Shown here: positions 8,904 to 15,711 of the stretch, one piece after another
How the letters are laid out: each line of letters opens with the position of its first letter
Numbering within the stretch: position 1 is the stretch's first letter
Assembly: GCA_964348665.1 (NCBI GenBank)
Contig: CAYGDP010000026.1
Coordinates: 1 to 48,764 of the forward strand
Reading direction: 5' to 3'
DNA length: 48,764 bases
Source of the DNA: CAYGDP01 sp964348665
GTDB taxonomy: Bacteria > Verrucomicrobiota > Verrucomicrobiia > Palsa-1439 > CAYGDP01
Notes under the pieces: generated by a model
Seen by the model: only the letters and a program-made list of their open reading frames with translations
Databases searched by the model: none
Told to the model about the DNA's origin: nothing
Program-made: the position numbers and the translations under genes

Positions 8904-9182
8904 ATGATTATTGGCGTGTTACAAGTCGAACTGGAACTCCACGGTGCGCGGTCCTTGAAAGAAAAGCGACAGGTAATCAAGAGTCTCAAGGATCGGATCC
9001 GCTCGAAATTCAATGTGTCGGTAGCCGAAGTAGATCACCAGGATGTCTGGCACAACGCGATGCTCGGCGTTGCCATCGTCAGCACCGATCAACAATACGC
9101 CAATCAAGTTCTCTCTCAAGTGGTCAACTTTGTGGAGCGGGAGCCGGAGGTGGTGCTGCGGGATTATCATCTCCGGTTTTGA
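8904..9182 (+). CDS. DUF503 (YlxP-like) small protein
   Basis: The 92-residue protein starts at ATG 8904 (MIIGVLQVELELHGARSLKE); a TTG at 8901 is also in frame. The sequence MIIGVLxxELxxxxxxSLKEKRxVIKSLKDRIRSKFNVSVAEV is the DUF503 signature. The family is ferredoxin-like in fold, usually sits beside infB/rbfA, and has no settled function, though a link to ribosome maturation has been suggested. Here it sits 37 bp after tmRNA instead. Its last 59 bp overlap the 3' end of the convergent DUF2079 gene. Confidence 0.9.
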   Translation: MIIGVLQVELELHGARSLKEKRQVIKSLKDRIRSKFNVSVAEVDHQDVWHNAMLGVAIVSTDQQYANQVLSQVVNFVEREPEVVLRDYHLRF

Positions 9183-11463
9183 GGGGTGCAAGAAGCTGTG
9201 ACTCGAACCGAAGCGTGGGACGCTGTCCGTGCAAGAGCGGCGGCGCGAAGATCAAAAACTCGTCCACGTAAAATTTGCCAACTTCCCACCGATCCACCGG
9301 CCAAATCCCCTGGCCAAGCGGTTGCCATTCCGACGCGAACGATTCCTCGATGAATCCCTCCCGGCAATAATCCAGGATGCAGCGGACGGCCAAGTCCGCT
9401 CGCGTTGGCGCGTTGATCAAACAAACGATTTGAATCAAGACCTGGTCGCCGTGCGATGTCGAGATCCGATCATCGAAAAAGCCGACGATTTTTACGCCTT
9501 CGTTCAGCTCGATCTTCACAGTCATGGCGCCTGACGGCACCAACAATCGTTCCACCCGTTCCCGCGGATCCAATGGTGTTCCCCGATTGCCGTATAAAAG
9601 CATTCCGTCTTCCACCGCAACCAGCTTCAAGTCCGGCCTGGTTGATTCCATCAATCGCTGATAACGCCGCATATCGGGAATCCATCCGAGTCCGCCCAAC
9701 GTTCGCCAACGATCCCGAAAATCCAGCAGCACAAAATCCAAACCAGGCGGAAGCCGATCCCAAAAGTGAAGCGGAGCCGGCTCGCCAACATATAGAAATC
9801 GCTGGTCAACAAAATGCGCTGCCGCCCGCTGCGTCGCCAGCAGACTCGAATCGCGGTTGATATTTGCCTTCATCTCCTCCACCAACGCCAGCCGTCCGGG
9901 CCAAACCTGAATCGCAATACTGTCCTTGCTCCAAAACATCATCCCCAAAAAAATCGAGATCGTGCCACCGGCAACGACGACACCCGTCAACCAAGCGCGG
10001 CGGCGTGTCGCCAGTTCGGTCTGTCCGCCTTCCAGACCTCGCGCCAACGCGTAGAAACAGGCGACCAACAACGCCGATTGATATTGGTAGCAGATGCTTT
10101 TCTCCTGTGGATTATCCCATAACGAGACAAACAAAAACGTCAGGGATCCGAGAAACAGCGCCGACGGTTTTCGGATTGGCAGAAACAGGAGCGGAGCCAA
10201 CAAGGTCGCCGCAAAATCGAACGTGCTGCGGCTGAATAGTCGCCCCCAAAATACCTCGGGCTTTTGCAACGGGGAAAGCAGGATTTCCAATTTCGAATTA
10301 CCGAGCCCCTGAAAATATCCCTGTACCAAATACCCTCCCTCTCCCAACAGTCGAGGCATGACAAAGGCTGACAACAAGAGAAAATACCCAAATCCGACTG
10401 CCGACACGGCCAGGCCAGTCCGTTGGCGTCGAAACAGGAACAAATACAATCCGAACATCCCGATCAAAATTCCCGCTTCTTCCTTGATCAACATCGCCCA
10501 ATACGCTACGGCAAATGCCCATCCCCATCGGCCGCGCAACCAACACGCCAGCGCAATGAAATACAGGGGCAGACAGAAACTTCCCCATTTGAATCCATAC
10601 GATCCACCGTAAATAAACTGGGAGCAGGAGGGATGCGCCAGCCAACCCATGGCCAGTAAAAACGCCGACGCCTTGTCGCGAAACAATTGTTTGCCAATCG
10701 AATACAAAGGCCAGGCAACGCCAACCACTGCCACCACTTGAAATACAACCAATAATCGCACGTCCGGCCAAATCGCCCAAAGCGGCAGGAACGGCAAGAT
10801 GCCCGGCTGAAAATGGTCGAAGAACATTGGTTTGTCCGGGTTCACTTGTAAAAACAGGTCGGCGGGGTGATTCACAGAGTTAAACATCACACGCGCCATC
10901 TCGACGATATCGGCATAGCCGAGCGCGAGATTGTTCCAATACCAAACCTGTTGCCGGTAATAATAAACGCCGAGTGAGACGGTGATGAAAATCAACAACC
11001 AATCCCATAGTGCTCCTTGGGACTGCGATTCTCTCGACTGCTGCCCACACCACATCACCGGAATGATTCCGCAGGCCAATCCAAATCCAAGAACCGCCAC
11101 ATACGGCATCGTGCCAAACAATCCGTTGCAGACAAAAACAATCACCGAAATCATCGCCACGGGAAGCAATGCCCGTGCTAATCTCTCACACAATCGTGGG
11201 TCGCGCCGAAAACCCGCCCCCACAAAAAGTGCCAGCACCAACGCGCCTGCAAACCAAGCCATCTCCGTTGTGCCACGCACAATCGGGGCTGATAAATACG
11301 TCTCTGGCGAAAACCGATGCCCCAACAAAATCCAAAATCCACCAAGCGCACTGACGAGCAAGATCAACAGTTTCACCCACTCCGCCTGCGCCTCGGATCC
11401 GCCCGAACCCGAGGATGTCCCTTCGTCCGCCATCGGTGACGCTATTGTAGTGGGATTCGACAT
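9124..11463 (-). CDS. DUF2079 family polytopic membrane protein
   Basis: This 779-residue protein starts at ATG 11463 (MSNPTTIASPMADE); the inner ATG at 11433 is possible. It has about 12 membrane helices. The DUF2079 signature region is clear: FLQVNPDKPMFFDHFQPGIL followed by LAHPSCSQFIYGGSYGFKWG and AMLIKEEAGILIGM. DUF2079 proteins are related to GT-C glycosyltransferases, and the conserved HFQP / KEE pattern is their hallmark; enzymatic activity is not proven. The C-terminal 200 residues are soluble with a Pro/Ala-rich tail. The 3' end overlaps the convergent DUF503 gene by 59 bp. Confidence 0.88.
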   Translation of the reverse strand: MSNPTTIASPMADEGTSSGSGGSEAQAEWVKLLILLVSALGGFWILLGHRFSPETYLSAPIVRGTTEMAWFAGALVLALFVGAGFRRDPRLCERLARALLPVAMISVIVFVCNGLFGTMPYVAVLGFGLACGIIPVMWCGQQSRESQSQGALWDWLLIFITVSLGVYYYRQQVWYWNNLALGYADIVEMARVMFNSVNHPADLFLQVNPDKPMFFDHFQPGILPFLPLWAIWPDVRLLVVFQVVAVVGVAWPLYSIGKQLFRDKASAFLLAMGWLAHPSCSQFIYGGSYGFKWGSFCLPLYFIALACWLRGRWGWAFAVAYWAMLIKEEAGILIGMFGLYLFLFRRQRTGLAVSAVGFGYFLLLSAFVMPRLLGEGGYLVQGYFQGLGNSKLEILLSPLQKPEVFWGRLFSRSTFDFAATLLAPLLFLPIRKPSALFLGSLTFLFVSLWDNPQEKSICYQYQSALLVACFYALARGLEGGQTELATRRRAWLTGVVVAGGTISIFLGMMFWSKDSIAIQVWPGRLALVEEMKANINRDSSLLATQRAAAHFVDQRFLYVGEPAPLHFWDRLPPGLDFVLLDFRDRWRTLGGLGWIPDMRRYQRLMESTRPDLKLVAVEDGMLLYGNRGTPLDPRERVERLLVPSGAMTVKIELNEGVKIVGFFDDRISTSHGDQVLIQIVCLINAPTRADLAVRCILDYCREGFIEESFASEWQPLGQGIWPVDRWEVGKFYVDEFLIFAPPLLHGQRPTLRFESQLLAPLKTGDDNPAAPPPAPAPQS

Positions 11464-11547
11464 GGCGCAGCAGACTAACGCGGCGGTGCGACGACCTCAA
11501 GCGCGATCCGCGCGGCACGTCCCTCCCGATGCGATCGAAGAAAATAG

Positions 11548-11580
11548 AAAACCCGCGCCACACGAGGCGGCACGGGTTTT
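11548..11580 (-). terminator. Rho-independent terminator after the SWIB gene
   Basis: AAAACCCG (11548-11555) pairs with CGGGTTTT (11573-11580), with an inner CGCC/GGCG extension. Read on the minus strand the hairpin is followed by a T-rich stretch, and it lies 24 bp beyond the SWIB stop codon. Confidence 0.75.
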
Positions 11581-11603
11581 CCTGAACCAAACCAAAGAAG
11601 CGG

Positions 11604-11861
11604 TTACTTGACGTGTTTGCTGACTAGAGCGGTCATCTCGAACATCGAGACTGTTTTCTTGCCGTTAAAAACCGGCTTCAATTTGTCATCCGCGTTAATG
11701 TTGCGTCTGTTGACCTTGTCCTGTAAACCGTTTTTCTTGATGTATGCCCAGAGCTTTTTGGTCAGCTCGGTGCGGGGAAGCGGCTTGCTACCGACGACCG
11801 CGGCGAGCGCGGCATCCGGTTGCACGGGTTTCATGAAAGCAGCATTTGGTTTTCTTGCCAT
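11604..11861 (-). CDS. SWIB/MDM2-domain small protein
   Basis: The 85-residue protein is almost wholly a SWIB domain: the hydrophobic pattern LPRTELTKKLWAYIKKNGLQ, then DDKLKPVFNGKKTVSMFEMT. A strong ribosome site AAGGAGAA (11867-11874 on the minus strand) supports the ATG at 11861. SWIB domains are mainly eukaryotic chromatin modules, but stand-alone or topoisomerase-linked versions occur in Chlamydiae, other PVC bacteria and some Proteobacteria, where they are thought to act on DNA or chromatin-like structure. The N-terminal Ala/Lys/Pro stretch could touch DNA. It is monocistronic with its own terminator, which suggests independent and probably abundant expression. Confidence 0.92.
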   Translation of the reverse strand: MARKPNAAFMKPVQPDAALAAVVGSKPLPRTELTKKLWAYIKKNGLQDKVNRRNINADDKLKPVFNGKKTVSMFEMTALVSKHVK

Positions 11862-11947
11862 TGTGATTCTCCTTGGGTTTTTGGGTTGAACGTTTTTGGT
11901 TTAGGGGCGTTTCCTACGCGATTCGCTCGGCAAATGCAACAACGAAA

Positions 11948-13309
11948 TCACGATGGGAACAGCGGCAGCGATTGGCGATATGCCTTCGATAACTCTCCAA
12001 GCCGGTTCCTCAATTGTTCGTGCTCGAATTGCAATCGCGCCAATTCATTGGGGCGACTTCGCAAATCCATTTCACTGACCCATCTTCGGCCGACGGCGCA
12101 AAACCAACTCCCGTAATTCAAGGCCACCACTCCTGCCGCCGGCATCGTCAACAACCAAATCACGGCTGGCCACGCACCGCAATGCCCCGTCATCCATAAC
12201 GCCACCCCCGCATACCAAAGCGCATAGATCGGCAACCCAACCAACAATCGAGTGTGCGAGATCGTAGTCCGCCCGGGATATTGAAGCCGCCCCGCCACGG
12301 CGCGCGTCAACAGAAACGGCAATAAATGATGCACGGTTCCCGCCAATGCGGGCGCAAGCCAAACGAGCAACCCAACGAGTTCGCGAACCCGTTTCGCCGA
12401 CCATCCCTCGCCTCGCGCTCGAAGCGCCGGCGTATCCATTGTGATCCCGGCGCTCGACAATCTCTCTCGATGCGCTTGGATTTGCGCCGCGATATCCTCC
12501 GCCGTCACCTTGTCCGTCGCCAAAAAATAATTCATCGCGTCCGCGATGCGTTTCCGTCGCCGCAAACAGGCCATTGAATCTGAAATCTCGCCGTCCTCCG
12601 CAGGCGCCAATAATTCCAAATCCTCCAAGAACGGTTCCCATTTCGCGGCCTCAATGTGAACAGCAACCGCTTTCAATCGCCGGTCCAGTTCACCGGTCAT
12701 TGTCCGCATCGCGCGCCTCTCCTCCCCGCCATGTTGCGCCAGCCAAGCATCCGCATCCATTGGATCGCCCACGCAAACCCAAATCACACTCCGAAACCGC
12801 TCTTTCCGTTCGTAATTGATTCCCACCGGGGCCACGAGCAATCCACGACATCCTCCTTGCGCCGCTTGCATCGCGATCCGAGCCGCGCCAGTCCGCACCT
12901 GCTCCACGCGCGCCGCGTCATGCGATTTGCCCTCGGGAAAAATTCCGACCCCATCACCGCGCGCCAACCACCCAGCCGCATCGGCGAGCGTTTGCATGTT
13001 CGCGCTCACCTGGGAACGGTCGTCTTGGCCGCGATACGCAGGCAACATCCCCAGCGCGCGCAAGACCGATCCGAATAGAGGCACATCAAAGAGAGGCGCT
13101 TTGGCCAAAAAATGAACGGGACGACGCGCCACCAACCCGAGAATCACGGCATCCATCAACGAATTGGGATGATTCGCGCAGAGCAGCACGGGGCCGGAAA
13201 CAGGGATTTTCTCCCGACCGATCACTTCAATCCGCCGATAATACACGCGAGCCAGTGCCCGGACCGCATTCCGAGCCACGCGCCCCGTCCATTGATCTAG
13301 GTGACTCAT
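11948..13309 (-). CDS. PlsC-type glycerophospholipid acyltransferase
   Basis: This 453-residue membrane protein has the acyltransferase motif I CANHPNSLMDAVIL (His47 and Asp53, the HX5D variant seen in a PlsC subgroup), motif III GIFPEGKSHD, and a further VAPVGINYE segment. It would acylate lysophosphatidate or glycerol-3-phosphate at the inner membrane for phospholipid synthesis. Beyond the roughly 220-residue catalytic domain it has a helical region and, at about 325-410, membrane segments (VWLAPALAGTVHHLLPFLL, GVALWMTGHCGAWPAVIWLL), then a C-terminal coiled coil. The next upstream gene (GYF protein) ends 27 bp away, so they may share a transcript. Confidence 0.88.
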   Translation of the reverse strand: MSHLDQWTGRVARNAVRALARVYYRRIEVIGREKIPVSGPVLLCANHPNSLMDAVILGLVARRPVHFLAKAPLFDVPLFGSVLRALGMLPAYRGQDDRSQVSANMQTLADAAGWLARGDGVGIFPEGKSHDAARVEQVRTGAARIAMQAAQGGCRGLLVAPVGINYERKERFRSVIWVCVGDPMDADAWLAQHGGEERRAMRTMTGELDRRLKAVAVHIEAAKWEPFLEDLELLAPAEDGEISDSMACLRRRKRIADAMNYFLATDKVTAEDIAAQIQAHRERLSSAGITMDTPALRARGEGWSAKRVRELVGLLVWLAPALAGTVHHLLPFLLTRAVAGRLQYPGRTTISHTRLLVGLPIYALWYAGVALWMTGHCGAWPAVIWLLTMPAAGVVALNYGSWFCAVGRRWVSEMDLRSRPNELARLQFEHEQLRNRLGELSKAYRQSLPLFPS

Positions 13310-13336
13310 GCGGCGCTCGTGACCGTTGCATCGCGT

Positions 13337-14326
13337 TTAGTTCATCTCGCGATACGAGACGATGCCAAAACCGAGAACGACGATATACGTCAATAACGCA
13401 GTCGTGGTGATCATCTTGACCGGCATACCCGCAGCTGACAATGCCACCACCCCGAACAATCCCGCCATTCCATAAAAATAAACGCCCCATCGTTTCATGC
13501 CCATGAATCCGCCCATCGCGATCAGGTGCAACACGGCCACCACCGCCAGCGCGTTGACAAACTTCTTCAGAATCTCCTCGTCTATTAGCGTGATCTCCTC
13601 GGCTTCGGGATCCGCGTTGAGTTCAGCAAAGTAATTTGCCACCTTTTCCTTGGCCGCCGGCAATGAATAAAACGTCACGACCCCTAATAAGGTGGTGAAT
13701 GAAGCCAGCATGACCAACGCGCAAATCAGCGTGAGATACCACGGGCGATCAAATCCTTTTCGGCGCGCCAAAGGATCGTGCGTCGCCATGAGAGGATTCG
13801 ATTGGGATCCTCCGGGCGGAGCCGGCGTGTATGCATTCATTTCCTCTTCTGGAGAATACGTCCGTTTCAATCCAATACGCTTGATTTTCGCGCTGTCCGG
13901 CTTTTCCTCCTCCGCCTTCGCCTCGGTCGGCTTTGCAGTTTCCGAGGTTTCCTTCTCTGTGACCGCACCCGTATTTTCGGCGGTTTTCTCCGCCGGTTTA
14001 TCGCTGGGTTTTTCCGCCGGTTTTTCCCCGGATTTTTCGGTCGGCTTCCCCACGGGTTTGGCGGCATCCACCACAGGCGCCGGCAACGGCGGCACCGTCG
14101 TCACGGCGCGCCGACGCAAACGCGGGCCTGTTTGCGGCGGCTTTTGCAATTCCTCGATCTTTCCCGCGGGTGTCCAAACGGTCAGACTATCCGACCAGAC
14201 CAACGTTTCTGAAGTCACCTCGCCCACCGTCATCAGCTCCCGGAGTTTTGATTCTGGATGCGGCCCGGAGACCTGATTATCTTTTCCGTGATACCACTGC
14301 GGCTCGTTGGTTTTCGTGTCGCTCAT
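13337..14326 (-). CDS. GYF_2-domain membrane protein with Lys/Pro/Glu-rich linker
   Basis: I start this at ATG 14326 (MSDTKTNEPQWYHGKD), giving 329 residues; the in-frame ATG at 14359 would lie inside tRNA-Lys. Residues 7-60 are a GYF_2 (DUF4339) domain: WYHGKDNQVSGPHPESKLRE with the following ETLVWSDSLTVWTPA. Residues about 70-150 are a low-complexity linker with degenerate repeats KPxEKxxEKPAEKP. The C-terminal part has about four membrane helices (from YLTLICALVMLASFTTLLG). GYF_2 domains are protein-interaction modules, often on bacterial membrane proteins of unknown role. Only 9 bp separate the start from the tRNA, and no ribosome site is visible. Confidence 0.85.
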   Translation of the reverse strand: MSDTKTNEPQWYHGKDNQVSGPHPESKLRELMTVGEVTSETLVWSDSLTVWTPAGKIEELQKPPQTGPRLRRRAVTTVPPLPAPVVDAAKPVGKPTEKSGEKPAEKPSDKPAEKTAENTGAVTEKETSETAKPTEAKAEEEKPDSAKIKRIGLKRTYSPEEEMNAYTPAPPGGSQSNPLMATHDPLARRKGFDRPWYLTLICALVMLASFTTLLGVVTFYSLPAAKEKVANYFAELNADPEAEEITLIDEEILKKFVNALAVVAVLHLIAMGGFMGMKRWGVYFYGMAGLFGVVALSAAGMPVKMITTTALLTYIVVLGFGIVSYREMN

Positions 14327-14335
14327 GTTGGTTGA

Positions 14336-14408
14336 TGGGTGCGCTTGGAATCGAACCAAGAACCTAGTGATTAAGAGTCACTTGCTCTGCCAATTGAGCT
14401 ACGCACCC
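14336..14408 (-). tRNA. tRNA-Lys (anticodon CTT)
   Basis: The minus strand folds into a full 73-nt cloverleaf: acceptor GGGTGCG/CGCACCC, D arm GCTC...GAGC, anticodon stem AGTGA/TCACT with loop CTCTTAA (anticodon CTT, Lys), T arm CTTGG-TTCGATT-CCAAG, discriminator A. CCA is not encoded. It lies in line between the DUF2314 gene and the GYF gene. Confidence 0.95.
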
Positions 14409-14490
14409 CATCGAGTAGGCGCAAGGTAGCCAATCCATTCCACTCTGTCAAACTAGAATCACCGAAATGCTCCGGCGCTATCATGCCGCG

Positions 14491-15414
14491 CTACTGATTC
14501 TCGCGCTGCTGCAACACTTTGATCGTAAACCCGCCGGTCATTTCGTCTCCACCCACAATGATCCAATCGTTCAGATCCACCAGTTTCATCCGAACCGGAT
14601 CCCCGATCTTGAGTTTCTTGAGATTCACTGGATCGTTGCCTAGCTCCCCAACGATTTCTTCCCCCTCGATGGCGGTCACCATGATCCACATGAATTCACT
14701 ATTATCACCCTCCCGAAAGGGCCCCTTGGCCGAGAATTGTTGGTCGTCGCGACGTTGCGTAAACGCCGCGACAAACTCCGGCCAGCGACGCCGGGCTTCT
14801 TCCACCGCTGCCTTCATCGCTGCATCTCCTTCCTCTACCCCGATCACGGGCGCATTGGACAGCCGGCCAAAGATCGCAAGCGGATTTTCTCCGCGCAATT
14901 GATCGAGAAGACTGGGGTCGTACGCGTTTAATTGATTGCCGTCCGGTGAAAAGATGGCCATACAATCGTCATCGGCCAACGCGGCGATGACCTTGCCAAT
15001 CCAGCGATACGCCTCGGCATGGTCATCCCAATGCCGCTTGTCTCTCGGCAAATCCACGGAAATCCACGCGACATTATCCAGAATCGCCTGCCGGACCCGC
15101 AATTCGAGGATATTTTCGGCTACATCCTGCGGGTCATCAAAGTATGGCCGGTGAACGTTGCTGATGAGCAACGGAAATACTTTTCCCTCCGGATTCTGCC
15201 CCACCGCTGCGAAAACTTGCGAGCCATCCCCAAAAAATGGCGGTGTCGGCATCTGGTTCATTTCCAACTCAAACCCAACCGCTTGACTTGCCATTCGTTG
15301 AAGTTCCGCCTGGTTCAGCGTTCGCTTCTGTCGCAGGAGCAACACCATCGAGAGCGGCAGCACGGATTCTTCCTTTTTACCAAACAACCGTTTCAATCCA
15401 GAAAAAAATCCCAT
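14491..15414 (-). CDS. DUF2314-domain protein
   Basis: The 307-residue protein has two parts. Residues about 15-190 form an alpha/beta domain of unknown type (VLPLSMVLLLRQKRTLNQAE; WISVDLPRDKRHWDDHAEAY). Residues about 200-300 match DUF2314: EARRRWPEFVAAFTQRR, FSAKGPFREGDNSEFMWI and the GDPVRMKLVDLNDWIIV segment near the end. DUF2314 proteins are cytoplasmic and uncharacterised. There is no signal peptide; the N-terminus is MGFFSGLKRLFGKKE, a possible membrane-binding amphipathic helix. tRNA-Lys follows 82 bp downstream. Confidence 0.82.
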   Translation of the reverse strand: MGFFSGLKRLFGKKEESVLPLSMVLLLRQKRTLNQAELQRMASQAVGFELEMNQMPTPPFFGDGSQVFAAVGQNPEGKVFPLLISNVHRPYFDDPQDVAENILELRVRQAILDNVAWISVDLPRDKRHWDDHAEAYRWIGKVIAALADDDCMAIFSPDGNQLNAYDPSLLDQLRGENPLAIFGRLSNAPVIGVEEGDAAMKAAVEEARRRWPEFVAAFTQRRDDQQFSAKGPFREGDNSEFMWIMVTAIEGEEIVGELGNDPVNLKKLKIGDPVRMKLVDLNDWIIVGGDEMTGGFTIKVLQQRENQ

Positions 15415-15533
15415 CGATGATCCTTTCGTCCGAATTTTCCGTCCGCACCGGAAAGCCTAAAGAGACATCGCCACCGACGCAAGCTGATTTTGGCAGAAAT
15501 ACCCCGTTTATTACCATGTCCATGGAATCGATC

Positions 15534-15584
15534 GTTTGGAGTTCAAGCTTTAGCTTGGAGCACGCTGAAGCGTGTACTCCAAAC
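15534..15584. repeat. Cloverleaf-like palindromic element upstream of the sulfatase gene
   Basis: An outer stem GTTTGGAGT (15534-15542) / ACTCCAAAC (15576-15584) encloses two hairpins, CAAGCT-TT-AGCTTG (15544-15557) and CACGCT-GA-AGCGTG (15561-15574). The result is a three-way junction. It is the only structure I see in the 297-bp gap between the divergent DUF2314 and sulfatase genes (15415-15711). Confidence 0.8.
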
Positions 15585-15711
15585 CCAGAGATTTTTCGCC
15601 TTTGAGTACAAACGGAGAATTTCCGGATTTTGGCAGATTGATTTGCGATGCATTCAAAAACTATGGTATCCTCCGGCCATCTCAATCCCATTCGATTATT
15701 GAGGATTCTCG

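Noticed and set aside
14170..14367. Plus-strand frame ending GALGIEPRT
   Set aside because: It crosses tRNA-Lys and the GYF gene start in antisense; it has no coding character.
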